Shown here: piece by piece, positions 11,977 to 23,772 of the stretch | Layout: each line of letters opens with the position of its first letter | How positions within the stretch are numbered: position 1 is the stretch's first letter | From: Cryptomeria japonica | Lineage: Eukaryota > Streptophyta > Pinopsida > Cupressales > Cupressaceae | Assembly: GCF_030272615.1 (NCBI RefSeq) | Contig: NC_081405.1 | Location: 155,045,613 to 155,109,612 of the forward strand | Reading direction: 5' to 3' | Length of the DNA: 64,000 nt | Program-made: the position numbers and the translations under genes | The notes under the pieces: model-generated | Seen by the model: the letters and a program-made list of their open reading frames with translations, nothing else | Databases searched by the model: none | Told to the model about the DNA's origin: nothing

Positions 11977-13585
11977 AAAGAGATAGTATTGCGATGGTAG
12001 GGTGTTGATTGTTTAGGCGACTTGGGGACTCGACTAGGACCCTGCCTATCTTAAAAATGCCCACTCAGACACACTCATATTGGCAATTTATGGATACGAC
12101 AAACAAAACAAGATTTACCCTATCTTGCAACTTTGCATTACACATGACTAACAATATTTGCATCAATTGAAAAATCACTTCCCTAAAAAATGACTTTGTC
12201 TCTTCAAAATTTGGGATAGGCTATTGTAGAGGGGCCTAACATGGCTTTGTGGGTTCAAATGGATGATGTGCATGTGCCTCAGATTCCAAGAAACAACTTG
12301 TCAAAGTTCGACAATTTTTTGAACTTAGGGCACTCAATAGATAGCATCGCAACGGTAGGGCGCTAAACGTTTGGACAACTTGGGGACTCAACCAAAACCA
12401 TGCCTAGCATAAAAAATGCCCACCTGAACATGCTTGCACTAATGGTTTGTGTATATGATAAACAAAATGAGATTTTCTCTTTCTTGCAACTTTGCATTGC
12501 GTGCAACTGATGATATTTGAATCAATAGAAAAAATTGTTTCTCTAAGAAAATAGCTTTGTCTCTTCAAAATATGGGATATATTATTGTAGAGGGGCCTAA
12601 CATGTCCCTGTGGGTTCAAATAAATCATTCATACATGCCCTAAATTTTGAGAAACAACCTGTCAAAGTTTGATATTTTTTTGAACTTAGGGCACTTAAGA
12701 GATGGTAGTGCGACAATAGGGCACTAAATGTTCGGGTGACCTAGGGACCCAACCAAGACCATGCCTAGCATAAAAATGCTCACTCGAACATGCTCGCACT
12801 AACGCTTCGTGGATATGGAAAATAGAACTAGATTTACCCTATCTTGCAACTTTGCATTACGCATGACTAACAATATTTGAATCAATAGAAATATTATTAC
12901 CCAAAGAAAATGGTTTTGTCTCTATAAAATATGAGATGGGTTATTGTAGAGGGGCCTAAGGTGGTCTTGTGGGTTCAAACAGATCATTTGTATGTGCCTC
13001 AGACTTTGAGAAATAGCCCATCAAAGTTCAACAATTTTTTGAACTTAGGGCACTCAAGAGATGGCGCTATAACAGTAGGGTGCTAAATGTTTGAGTAACC
13101 TAGGGACTCGACTAGGACCATGCCTAACATAAAAATGCCCACTTGGACATGCTTGTGTTGATGGTTCATGGATATGACAAAAATAACGAGATTTTCCCTA
13201 TCTTGCAACTTTGCATTGCACACAACTGACGATATTTGCATCAAAAGAAAAATTGTTTCCCTAAGAAAATGGATTTGTCTCTTCAAAATATGAGATAGGT
13301 TATTGTAGACAAGCCTAACGTGGACCCATGGGTTCAAATAGATCATTCATACATTCCCTAGATTCTAAGAAACAACCCATCAATGTTTGACAATTTTTTT
13401 AAACTTAGGGAACTCAAGAGATGGAATCGTGATGGTAGGGCATTGAATGTTCGAGTGAACTGGGGACCCAACTAGGACCATGCCTAGCATAAAAATTCCC
13501 ACTCAGACATGCTCACACTGACAGTTCATGGATACAGAAAAAAAAAAAAAAGAGATTTACCCTATCTCGCAAGTCTGCATTGCAA
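11977..13585 (+). repeat. 360-bp tandem repeat array, about 4.5 copies
   Basis: The anchor GAACTTAGGGCACTCAA recurs at 12,321, 12,682, 13,041 and 13,401, giving spacings of 359-361 bp. Each unit also carries GGGACTCGACTAGGACC and ATCTTGCAACTTTGCATT. Copies differ by scattered substitutions, so the array is not recent. Short minus-strand frames within each unit (74 and 87 codons) recur only because of the tandem structure. Confidence 0.93.
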
Positions 13586-13765
13586 CTATTGATAGCTTTT
13601 GACAACTATTAACAACTTTGGACAACTGTTTACAAGTTTTAACAACTATTGACAACTATTGACAACTATTGACAACTTTTGACAACTTTTGATAACTTTT
13701 GACAACCTTTGACAACTATTGACAACTATTGACAACTTTTGATAGCTATTGACAACTTTTGATCT
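13586..13765 (+). repeat. Short tandem repeat, unit TTGACAACTAT/TTTGACAACTT
   Basis: About sixteen copies of an 11-bp unit follow the 360-bp array directly. Confidence 0.93.
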
Positions 13766-14269
13766 CAATGATCATAAAATTTGGTGAAGTTTACCAAGGC
13801 AACCAAATTAAATACTTGAAATTTAGATAATACCAATTGTCATTCATAAGTTTCATTGAATTTCAACATCATTAATTCATAACATGCTAAATTATTCATA
13901 ACTCAACCATTCATTATTGAATATACATTGTTCATAAGTTTTTCAAAATATAACCATTCTTATTGAAATGAATATACATTGTTCATAACTTAACAATTCT
14001 TAAGATGTTAATAAATTATTCAAAGTATAAAGATATGCACACAATAAAAAAATTAAATTGAATATCACCCTTTATATAAATCCAAATGTAGAATGAAAAG
14101 TTTTACAAAAATATGGCATATGTGCCAACTCAATAAAATGTACAAAAATGGCATATGTGCCAACTTAATAAAATGTGCAAAAATTACATATATGTCAAAT
14201 CAATACAATTTTTACAAAACTATGGCATATGCCATCTCAAGATCGATATACAATGGCCACAACTAATAG
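13766..14269. other. AT-rich non-coding segment of TIR element
   Basis: There is no gene. At 14,108-14,240 there is a local tandem repeat of about 43 bp built on AAAATGGCATATGTGCCAACTC-like sequence, which includes the palindromic core GGCATATGTGCC. Confidence 0.6.
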
Positions 14270-16660
14270 TATATAACTCTAAAAAAATCATATAGTTGTG
14301 GTGGATCATCAAAATCGAGCCTCTTTGAAGTGTTGCCTGGCTTTGTAGATGCCTGCAAAATAACATTTCAAACAACAAGTTAGATTACTTATGTCAATAA
14401 TAATTTACAGTTGTCAACTTAACATCAAAATAACTATAGTGTACTATTATTTCTCTACAATTGAATGTTGATGACCTCATGTTGTGGTTTTTTTGTTGAA
14501 ATCAATTCTACAAACGATGGTCCCCTTTGACGATTAGGAGTCCTACCAAATTGGTGAGGTAGAGGATCTGTGTTATGCTCATATCACGAAAGGGGGCTAC
14601 ACTAGTTACAATATATGTCTATGTGTGTGTCTACTTCTATTTAAATGAATATTTATAATATAGAATAAATGTGTAACAAAGGCTCTGATGCTTCTCTTTT
14701 TTTCTTAGGAGGGGTGATCATTGATGAAATAGGCATCAATGTTCCTTGTATGTAAAATGATAAGATTGAAATACAATGAATGTACATATGCATATAATCA
14801 TGAATTGAGAAAATTTGAAAAATATGTACCTCTTCAATCTCTTCTTCCAATGCATGATCGGGTGCATTCATCATTGTTGTAAACAATCCTAGTCGTCCTT
14901 GTACATGTACATGACAAAAGATGTTAGACTCGATCAATCTAGATGAACATGTATAATCATAATAATTTTAAAAAATAAAATCCAAATCATGCTACAATAA
15001 CTCGTGTAATCTCTTAAAACTATTATATCTTGATTAAAATTATGCATAATTACCTTTATCCAATTAGACGTCCTTGAGAATGACCTTTGCAAAAGAGAAA
15101 TCTTAGCCACATGTGACATGCCCTAAAAGGGTAACATAATTAATATACACAAACATATAATGTTAGTATAATGTTAACTAATCAAAATTCAAATGGGATG
15201 CATATTCAATACAAACTATAAACAAGGTGTGTATAAAGAAGAATACCATATAGCTCTCTAGGCCAAATGAAATGGTCATATCGGTGGCATCATGAACTTG
15301 TGAAAAATGGACTACAGTCATCGCCTATCAAACCCCACATAAAGATGCATTACAAAGTTAATATGTATTATAAAATATTAATTTTAATTCAAACTATTAT
15401 TCTATTTTGACATGAATTGTAATTGTTTTACCTCTGATAAATATACAAGCACAAGATTTGTGGTGGATGATGTACCCAAATTTGCTACATCCTGAAGTGC
15501 ATAATGCTTTCTTTAGTTTAATTTGAACTATAATTAAAAATCTATTTACATTTGGAAACTTAAATTATTTAATAAATAAAATATTATAAATTCAAATCAA
15601 CATACCTCAGTAGCAAAGACCTGTTGCATCATGTCATCTGTGAGGGCTACGTCATCTGGTCCACCAACCTCACAACTAGCCCCACAATGTGTGCACTCAT
15701 GGTAGCTCAAACTGTTTGCATGTGCAATGTCATCTACCTCATAACATACCTTATAACAGGTGATGAATTGGTGACCAATAGGCATGCTAGAACTAGGTGG
15801 TATAACTGCATCAACATCGTTTATTGTTGCACTATCATGGGCTTCGTCACCATCATCTGGGCCAAGAGGATGTGATAAACTATTTCCCATGCTAGATGAT
15901 GGTGTCATTCAGTGTGGTAGCTGCCTAAAGAGTCTCCATCTACATAGACTCCTTCAAGGCTATAGGGACTATCACGTGCACCAAGGGTTTCAGAGCTAGT
16001 GGAACCCAATTCTGGGCATTCTGTACCTGTCGAGCCCCTGGTCTATCTTGGGAAGAGCCTCCACCTCTAACCTAGAATTCCCTCATATTAAAATAATTAG
16101 GGATCTAGTTCAGGATGAACTTGCAGTATGGTTTTCTCAAAAAATATAAAGGCACCTCAAAGTTATTGCAAGGAGGTTGGTCACAGACCATCCACCACCT
16201 ATCCCAAAATTGTGTTCTCATGGCCACGCGATTGCACCAATGTATAGGAAAACTCTTTGAATTAAGTGTAGGGTCTCATGGGTTCAAGGATCAGTGAAAA
16301 GAGCACAATATGTGCTTTTCTTATTTCTTAATTTTTTAGAGCATCATATGACAGACCTTGTGCATAAAAGTTGCAACGTGAGTTTCTATATGCATCCTAC
16401 TCAGTGACTTGTTTTGAAACTTTGTTGAAACTATTCACTATTGTTTCTAGGGCTTAGACAAGGTCTGCATGGTGTTGGTGTTCTGATGTTTTCAATCTAG
16501 GTAGTATATTGGAAATGATAACCCTATTTTGTGCTCGTCGACCTAGTAAATCCTCCTGTGTCGTTTGGGAAGGGGTTATCGAAGGATTAGGAGGATTAGG
16601 GGCATATTTTGTTGACTAGGAATGTTTCCTTGAGGGGGCTTGTTTTGTTGAGAATCTGAT
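14270..16660 (-). pseudogene. Multi-exon minus-strand gene of TIR element, function unknown
   Basis: A chain of short minus-strand exons with sensible GT/AG borders can be followed: about 15,908-15,607, 15,49x-15,432, 15,32x-15,247, 15,12x-15,052, 14,94x-14,830, 14,59x-14,460 and 14,353-14,270, the last with a stop. Upstream pieces to 16,660 contain a few in-frame stops. The 15.6-15.9 kb exon is rich in Ser and Asp with CTHCGASC. Exons are small and introns AT-rich, like the second gene of plant DNA transposons. I recognise no domain. It lies convergent to the 9.4-11.4 kb remnant, and both are inside the element's ends, so an accessory transposition protein or a captured gene fragment are both possible. 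Confidence 0.45.
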
Positions 16661-17141
16661 AACAAATTTACAAAATAAAATAAAATAAAATAAATCAAAA
16701 ACTAAAAAACTATAGCAAATTTCAACATAGAGACCAACAAAAATGCATAAATATATTATAAACTAAACTCTCCTACAACGTGGCATTTTTTTTAGCTTAT
16801 AGAGATAAAATTGTGATTGTGTTTCTCACACTATACTTGGGTTGTCTTCCATTTTTTGTGGAGGTCGTGGGTAGAATGGACCCAGACGGTTTTCCAAAAA
16901 AAATTATAATATAAAAAACACCCATGGGTTATTAATCTTATTAGTAACACATACAGGATACTAATAAGATTAGTAATGTGCATGTGTTAATAAGATTATT
17001 AATAAACCATATGCATTACTAATAATATTAATAATGCATTTAGGTTACAGTTCAGATTTTCCTAACCGTAACCCGTGCACTTTTTTTTTTCAAATAACCC
17101 GTACGTGTTACCTTCATTTTTGTTTTTTTATGGTGTCCAAT
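16661..17141. other. Right subterminal region of TIR element
   Basis: Non-coding. At 16,925-17,042 there are inverted and direct copies of a TTATTAATCTTATTAGTAA-like sequence with CCATATGCATTAC, the subterminal module shared with the left end and the 63 kb terminus. On the minus strand, sequence after the terminus runs TTGGACACCATAAAAAAAC, comparable with GTGGACACACCAAAAAAAAC at 63,098. Confidence 0.6.
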
Positions 17142-17172
17142 TTTTTGTTCACCATCTTGGTGCATTCACCCC
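17142..17172 (-). repeat. Right terminal inverted repeat of 16.6 kb element
   Basis: Its reverse complement matches 606-636 at 29 of 31 positions. It is followed by TAGGTGAAACCC, which rejoins the interrupted LTR. Confidence 0.9.
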
Positions 17173-17655
17173 TAGGTGAAACCCTAAGTTTGGAATTAAC
17201 ATTTGAATTGAATTGAAATTATAAATGTCCAAATACTTAAAGTAAATGTTGAATGATATGCCTTAGTACTATTGTAATTGATGATGGTTGATGGTGCAGT
17301 TCTCTTTGAATGCAATGACAAGTGTTGATGCAATAACATGATGAAAGATGAATGAATCAAACAAAAATACATGCTTGAAGGAATATCGATGTAAGTTTTT
17401 GCTCCATCATGCTTAAAAATGTTGAAAAAATATGGTGGGATGAAATGATTCCTTGAATGATTGAAGATGCTTGATAATAACAAATGCTTATGATAACTTT
17501 TCTTGTGAAAATAAATCAAAAGGATGCTCTTATATAGGGTTCCCAAGGTAACTTACTGATTAGGCCAACCTCCAACAGTCAAATTGAGACACTGAGATCC
17601 AAAATCACCAAGACTAGGATGCCTTGAGCATCACTATCCTAGACTAGGATACCCT
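17173..17655 (-). repeat. 3' LTR of outer element, segment 2
   Basis: 17,177-17,380 aligns with 53,425-53,620 (shared AATGTTGAATGATAT, TTGATGATGGTTGATG and TGCAATAACATGATGAAA). It is cut at 17,656 by the copia element, with the pentanucleotide ACCCT duplicated at 17,651-17,655 and 39,005-39,009. Confidence 0.8.
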
Positions 17656-18112
17656 TGTTCGGTGTGGAGCCTGATCAGTCTCCAAGTGGGAGATTGTTGA
17701 AATGTGGTGACTGATCAACAAAGTACTATACACTTAGCATGTATCCTTTTCGGGGTCCGGGGCTGGGTCGAGGTTTAGGGGCGGCAACCCCCGAGAAATT
17801 TTTTTTTGTCATTTTTTTTGTTGATGAAAACCGATATTGTAATAAAACCCTAAAAAGGCCAACTTTGTTTGTTGCACTAAAAATGCATGTTATAAGCGGC
17901 TGGGATGCTTAAGGCATTGTAAGGTTGATGTACTATTTTTGCTGGATAATAAGAAAGATTGGATGGATGTGTATGGTGGACGTAACCCATTCTAGGTGAA
18001 CCACGTTAAATTTATGTGTTATCTATGTCCTGTTTTATTTATTTCTTTTGTATTTAAATCTGCATATAATTGTTAGTTCATATTTGCTTCAGATCTGCTT
18101 GAAACCCTAACA
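17656..18112 (+). repeat. 5' LTR of copia element
   Basis: This is a direct repeat of 38,508-39,004 but about 40 bp shorter, because a G-rich block near 17,750-17,810 is expanded in the 3' copy. Its first 40 bases contain AGTCTCCAAGTGGGAGAT, a duplicate of the element's own polypurine tract. Confidence 0.95.
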
Positions 18113-18126
18113 ATTGGTATCAGAGC
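18113..18126 (+). other. Primer-binding site (initiator-Met tRNA)
   Basis: ATTGGTATCAGAGC lies immediately after the 5' LTR, the standard minus-strand primer site of plant Ty1-copia elements. Confidence 0.93.
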
Positions 18127-18164
18127 GAGGTTTTTCTATAAATTGGCAAGACTTTCAGATTTGA

Positions 18165-18962
18165 GTGGGAGCAATGGAGGATTCCAAATTCAAGGTCAAA
18201 AAGTTTAACGGCCAGAATTATCAGTTATGGAAAATGCAGATGGAGGATTACCTGTATCAAAAGGATTTGTGGTGGCCGTTGGAAGGAAAGGCAAAGAAAG
18301 CAACCACAATTTCAGATGAAGAGTGGGACATTTTAGATAGAAAGGCACTAGGATCCATTCGATTGTGCCTTGCACCGTCTGTAGCATTCAATATAACAGA
18401 AGCAAAAATGACTGTAGATTTGATGGCGACATTGGCTAGGTTGTATGAGAAACCCTCAACTTCGAATAAGGTATTTCTTACGAAGCATTTTTTTAATTTG
18501 AAAATGAGTGAGGGAGGATCTATAGCGGAGCACTTAAATGAATTTAATACAATTTCCAGTCAATTGTCTTCGATAAAAATTACTTTTGTAGAAGAGGTTA
18601 GGGCTCTCTTGGTTTTATGTTCTTTGCCAGATAGCTGGAATAGCTTGGTTATGGCTGTAAGTAACTTTGTCTCTGGTAAAAATACTTTGGTATTTGATGA
18701 TATTGTTGGTGTTATCCTAAGCGAGGAAATGCGAAGGAAAAGCACAGGTGAGACTTCAACATCATCAAGTAGTGTTTTGAATGTGGAGAATAGAGGAAGA
18801 TCAAAGGAAAGAGGAAAAGGCCCTTGGAATGAGAAGTCATGAGGGAAGTCAAAGAAAGGACGCTCTCAATCTAGAGGAAAGAAAGATTGTTGGTACTGCG
18901 GAAAGCCTGGTCATCTAAATAAAGATTGTTGGTCTCGAAAAAACAAAGAAGGAGACAAAAAT
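18165..18962 (+). pseudogene. gag: Copia gag with CCHC zinc knuckle
   Basis: The first 225 codons (18,165-18,842) form a UBN2-type copia gag: [18 protein letters not shown] near the N-terminus and a Ser-rich, Arg/Lys-rich C-terminus. An initiator at 18,165 or at the next Met (18,174, MEDSKF) is plausible. A TGA at 18,841 interrupts the frame, then the same frame carries the CCHC knuckle CWYCGKPGHLNKDC (about 18,889-18,930). The TGA likely came from CGA by C-to-T change. The product coats element RNA in virus-like particles; here it is truncated before its RNA-binding knuckle. Confidence 0.9.
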
Positions 18963-19019
18963 GAAAATGATAGTAAGGAAGCTAATATTGCAAGTAATAC
19001 TTTACAAGATGCTTTAATC

Positions 19020-19204
19020 TTATGTTTGGATAATGTTAATGATTCTTGGGTAATAGATTCTGGGGCTTCATTTCATGCTACACCCCATAGAAAATATTTT
19101 CTAGATTATGTTCAAGGTGATTTTGGACAGGTATATTTGGGTGATGATGAGCCCTGTCAAATTGTTGGAAAAGGAAAGATAAAGATCAAGTTGCAGAATG
19201 GAAA
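19020..19204 (+). pseudogene. Copia aspartic protease, interrupted
   Basis: The frame reads SWVIDSGASFHATPHR, the active-site DSGA motif of retropepsins in copia Gag-Pol. The reading continues through GKGKIKIKLQNGND and is cut at 19,205-19,207 by the CACTA insertion. The rest of the spacer resumes at 35,992. The enzyme would cleave the polyprotein; this copy is broken. Confidence 0.9.
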
Positions 19205-19207
19205 TGA

Positions 19208-19238
19208 CACTAGTACATTCGGGTCAAAATTTTGATGG
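19208..19238 (+). repeat. CACTA left terminal inverted repeat
   Basis: It runs from CACTAGTACATT to TTTGATGG and is an imperfect inverted match to 35,961-35,991. It is preceded by the TGA duplication. Confidence 0.93.
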
Positions 19239-19239
19239 C

Positions 19240-19600
19240 AAATCGTTGTCATTCCAATGCAATTTTGTCGCACTACCGACAAAAATAGCTGTCGAAAAAT
19301 TTTTGTCGAAAGTTTCGACTATCCTTGTGGTCATTGCAATTCTGACATCCTCTCGAATCTTTCTGATGACCGCCATGGATGGTCATACCCAGAAAGAATA
19401 CCGTCGTGATCTCGGCCTACCGTCGGAATTCCGACATCAAAGGGTAAAAAATTTGATGAGGATGTTGTGCATCTGACGGCACTCCTCTATCAGAATTACG
19501 ACGGCCCTAGGAGAGTTCCGACAAGGATGTTGTGCATCCGACGACACTCCTCTGTTAGAATTTTTACCCTTTGATGTTGGAATTCTGACGGTAGGCCGAT
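19240..19600. repeat. CACTA subterminal repeats with a 43-bp inverted pair
   Basis: 19,412-19,454 (TCGGCCTACCGTCGG…) is the near-perfect inverted copy of 19,559-19,599. Between them AGGATGTTGTGCATC occurs twice in direct orientation (19,459 and 19,525). Further GTCGGAA/TTCCGAC words occur throughout. Short CG-containing subterminal repeats are the known binding sites of the accessory protein (TNPA) in En/Spm; that role is inferred here. Confidence 0.8.
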
Positions 19601-19624
19601 TTTTTGGAAAAAAAATATTTATAG

Positions 19625-19790
19625 AAAAAGATTTCTCTACTATCTCTCTTCTCTATCCCTCTCTATTATCTCTCTTCTCTCTCCCCTCTCTAGGTCTCTT
19701 TCTCCATCCCTCTCTTCTTCTCTCCCTCTGTACTTCTCTTTCTCTACCCTTTCCAGGTCATTATCTCTTCCTCTCACCCTCTCTCATCAA
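19625..19790 (+). repeat. CT-rich microsatellite in CACTA arm
   Basis: Imperfect TCTCTCCC tracts. No gene. Confidence 0.9.
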
Positions 19791-22700
19791 AAGAGAAATA
19801 AAAACTTGCATGGCCTTATAATTCATGAGTTGAAGTTTGAGTTTAACATTTTGGAGGTAATTTTCTTAGACTATTCAATGCCCATTCTAACTAAGGTCAA
19901 TCAAAATTCAAGATAAACCTGTGGTAAAGATGAGGATCTCGAGTTCATTGGTAGAGGACTCCACTTTTGATGGGAGAAAACCCTAGTATTCAGTTTGGTA
20001 AGCTTTAGTCGAAGGTGCAGTATGACAACCATGTAGAAGGAGAACCATGACATGTTGCAAAATTAGAAGGGAAATTCTAACAAAGAGTAGCTACGTGTTT
20101 AGAACATTCAAAGCATTTCATGTCTGGGCTAGCTATCTTCTTTACTCTAGTCTAGGATTTCACATTTTTGAGAAAGCATGATTTGTATGGATGGTTTGTT
20201 TGTTTCAAATGAAGTATAGTCCAGCCTCCACCAAAATAACAATGACAGTAAGGACTAGTAGAGTAGTCTGTTAGAAGGTTTAGACATTGATAATAGTGTC
20301 TAGGTTTTCCCCAATTCTTGAATAGCATTAATAGATAATCATAAGTATAGCAAGGAATAGATTACTTAGAGCTTGTAATGAAGAAGGGTTTTGAATTAAA
20401 AAGACAATGATAAGAGTTTTTTTACGGTTCAAAACACAAAGACAATCACAATAGAAAATTACAAGTTATAGGGTTACATTGAGTAGGTTTGATTGATTAT
20501 TGAAGAATATATCGTGTTTCTCTATCAATAAATAAGAGGTCTCAAGAAGCTAAAGACAATGAAAACTAATTGATGGGCAACCTTTTGACTGTCAAGAAGT
20601 GATTGCCTGAGATGAAAGTAGTGATAAATGTCACTATCAACAAAAGAACAAACAATAAATGATAAATTTGTAACAACCAATAAATGATAAATTTGTAGTG
20701 AGATCATAGTGCCTAAATCAGTCTAAAAGCTTATAAGGATCAAAACCAAGCCATATAAGCTTCAAGAACAATTTGAGAGCATCAAAGACATCTACCATAC
20801 ATTAGAAATTGTCAAATCAATGACACATAGCAGCCTCATTACAATCTTATGTTGTATTAAATAGCAAAAGCCAAGTCTAAGATAGTGTTAGAAGGTGTGT
20901 GAGAGTCTTCAACATGGATAACTGATAGGTATAACACTGAGAGCAACAATATATGAGATTTGATGAATGAAAGTGGCCATGATATGGAGATCACAGTGTC
21001 AAGTATCACTGTCAAAGCATGAATAGAGGTCCTAATCTGAGTCTTTTCAAGAGAGAACAATAAATATGAAGCACCAAGGTCTATAGTCAGATCAGAGACA
21101 ACCATCTAGCAGTCCAAAAAAGAATCAAAAGGCTGTGAAAGGTCAAAATCACAGTATTTCCATAGCCCATGAAGTTCTAGAAGATGTACAAGGGCAGTTC
21201 ATAGTGCAAGGTCATAGGTATTTAGTGTCATAATTATTTTCTTCACCCCCAGATCTTGATGAAAGATAAAAGGATGCCATGACACAAAGTGAAAAGTCTA
21301 TAGCACTGATAAATAGGTTAGCATTATGTCATATGCATACAAGACATCATGAAGCAGATTTGACAGTAATAAAGTTGCAGCAATCATCAACTCAAGCATA
21401 ATGAAGGCATGGACACTGAGCATGCAAAAATACAATTGATAACAGTGGTGAAATGATTAATGTTGTATCACAATTTGATATCAAACTGTCTATGAAGATG
21501 GTTGTTGAAAGGTTTAGTGTTGGTTTTAAAGGTGAAAACATTGCATGAGGTCTGCCACCATAAAGGAAATACAAAGCTACAAATAAGACAATGACCATTC
21601 AAAGATAAAGCTACAAAGAACTATCAAAGAAACCATAGTCTAATGAAGAATCAAGAGACAACAGGCCTAAGTGTAGTCTCAGATATTTGAAAATGTCATT
21701 ATGGATAGTTAAGAAAAATAAATGCATTCATGATATTTGCACTCAACAAAAGAGAAGGGTTTGTATTCATCAAAGATTAGTTGAAACACTTGTGAGAGAG
21801 AAATCAATATCCATCAAGCCATAAATAAGATAATCACCATTACAAAGCACGATGAGTCAAAAATGCAATCAAGAATTATCAGTTCAAAGGATCAATAGGT
21901 GAATATTCTCTTGTTGATAATCTCTAGTGATGGTGTATAGGATCCCTGTTCCAATCTCAATGTGCCAAAGCTTGATGAGAAGTCATGGATTAGAAGTTAC
22001 AAATGCCTTAAACAGTTTTCTATTGAGAGAAGCCATATAGTCAAATCAAGACTCAAATCCACAATGGTAAGATACAAACAACAATGATAGTCAAGGAGTC
22101 ATTCATTGTAGGGTTTTCATAAAATTTTAGAATATGGTATGAGCAGTCCAAAGAATTATGACACTTCACTGAAAGGAGAAGCATATCAGTCCTTATTGGC
22201 ATCAAATTATACAAATGACAACTAGGGATGAAGCTACAGGAGACAATCACTATCTTAGCTTAAGACCCTAGAACAATATAACCCCAATGAAGAAAGCAAA
22301 AATCAAAACATAGGAGAAGTCCTAGAATCCCACTAAAATCTTATTTGCAGTCGCAAAGTTGCAAGATCAAAAGCATATAATGGTAAAGATGACCTAGGGT
22401 TCTCTTTTTATTATTGAGACAATATTATGTGAATATGATAGTTTAGCAGTCCTTGAATGCATGTGAGTAGTCCCAATGAAGAAACAATACCATCAGGCTA
22501 TTAGAATAATTTTTGAAACCTGCAATCATGTTAGATGAAACCTGCAATCATGTTAGACAAGTATTGAAAGTATAATTCATAGAGCAACCATTTCAACTAG
22601 GTTTAGATAGCATATATTCATAACTATTTCAATTTTATGTGAACTACACAATATCTATAATGCATAATTGGAGTTAAACCATAATAGGGCTTGGATGAGA

Positions 22701-23772
22701 AACATGATAGGGCACCCAAATCTGTCCACATGCTAAGCCCAAGAGCAGAAATACCATCCCTCTTGGCCCCATGTGGCAGTCCACCATCCATATGAGGTGG
22801 TGTGCTTAGTGGGTAAACTTGTACCTGCCCTCCCTATCCATGCTACCTTGTCCACCCTTCTATGATTGAGACCCCTTTAATCACAATGGTAGAGGTTGAT
22901 GGGGAAACCACAATTACATTATGTAGGATCTCCTACCCTATCTTGTTGAATTCATTCCTACACCAAGTGACTATGAACAAAAGCGTAGGTATTTAACAAC
23001 AATGACATGGTCCATGGACTAGTGATCCTCCTCTTGATACTCCATTTACAAATGACAACATCTCTTGTACACATTGCTACTTCAGAATTAAAAGTTGCTT
23101 CTTCTAGAACTTTCCATGATTCTTTGCAATAGGATTATATGTCTTCTAGATTCACTCCACTAGGACACATTCATATCAAGCATCTTTACTTTTTTGAAAA
23201 GTAGACCACATTTCAGATCTAGATGACACCATAATGACTTTGATTTCCTCTTGCAAGATATTCCTCCATCATGTATTGCTTCATCAAAGTTCAAATTTGC
23301 TTCTTCAAGGGCTCTCAATGATTCTCTATATAGGATTCTTCGTGTTTATGAGATCCACTTCACTGGGAGGCCTACTTAAACATTTCACATCTGTTTGTGG
23401 ACTCTCACCTTTCAAACATTTCGCATCTTATAATTGAGCTTCGCTTTGTTTCGAGAATAGTTTAATATTCTCTACTTAACAAGGCCAACCACGTGAAGGT
23501 GGAAGCTCATTTGGCCCCTGCCCCCCCACCCCTAACATCACTCTAAATTCCCCGTTAACATCTAACATTCATTCATTCTTTCATCCATTATTAAAATATA
23601 ACATTCATTCATTATCACATAACGTTCATTAACACATAAAATTCATTAAATTTCATTAAAACGCAACATTCATCAATAATCATCAACACATATCATTCAT
23701 GAACATTCATTAGCACATAATTACATTCATTACACATAAAAATCAGTCATTATCAAATAAGGTAGATTACAA
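19791..23772. other. Long non-coding left arm of CACTA element
   Basis: There are no convincing ORFs (longest about 80 codons, isolated). 22,970-23,440 contains a diverged direct duplication of about 200 bp (CTTCTAGAACTTTCCATGATTC near 23,101 against CTTCAAGGGCTCTCAATGATTC near 23,300). 23,560-23,745 is a run of ATTCATT/AACATTCATT simple repeats just downstream of the SET/TNPA gene's stop. The origin of 20.0-22.7 kb is not recognised; it could be a captured fragment or an unrelated decayed repeat. Confidence 0.5.

Larger units (their letters stand above)
606..17172. mobile_element. 16.6 kb TIR DNA transposon, superfamily unassigned
   Basis: The two ends are 31-bp inverted repeats (606-636 and 17,142-17,172) differing at two positions, starting GGGGTAAGTGCACC and GGGGTGAATGCACC. 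Outside them the flanks join into one continuous LTR whose uninterrupted counterpart lies at 53,400-53,450, so this is a true insertion with a visible empty-site relative. The duplication is either TA (with GGGG ends) or CTAG (with GGG ends); the sequence cannot separate these. Inside are a degenerate plus-strand ORF series (9.4-11.4 kb), a minus-strand multi-exon gene (14.27-16.66 kb), several tandem repeat arrays and a nested LTR retroelement. The ends do not start with CACTA, a hAT-like CAG or a known MULE end, so I leave the superfamily open. Confidence 0.85.

Noticed and set aside
12404..13346. Two similar minus-strand ORFs of 74 and 87 codons
   Set aside because: They are the same frame in successive 360-bp satellite units, disrupted differently in each; no support as a gene.
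11977..13585. CRISPR-like regular repeats
   Set aside because: The unit is 360 bp and repeated in full; there are no short repeats separated by unique spacers and the genome is eukaryotic.
15624..15999. Plus-strand ORFs over 15.6-16.0 kb
   Set aside because: They are antisense to a minus-strand exon with better splice borders.
18113..18130. tRNA-like sequence at the LTR edge
   Set aside because: Only the 3' acceptor complement is present; it is a primer-binding site, not a tRNA gene.
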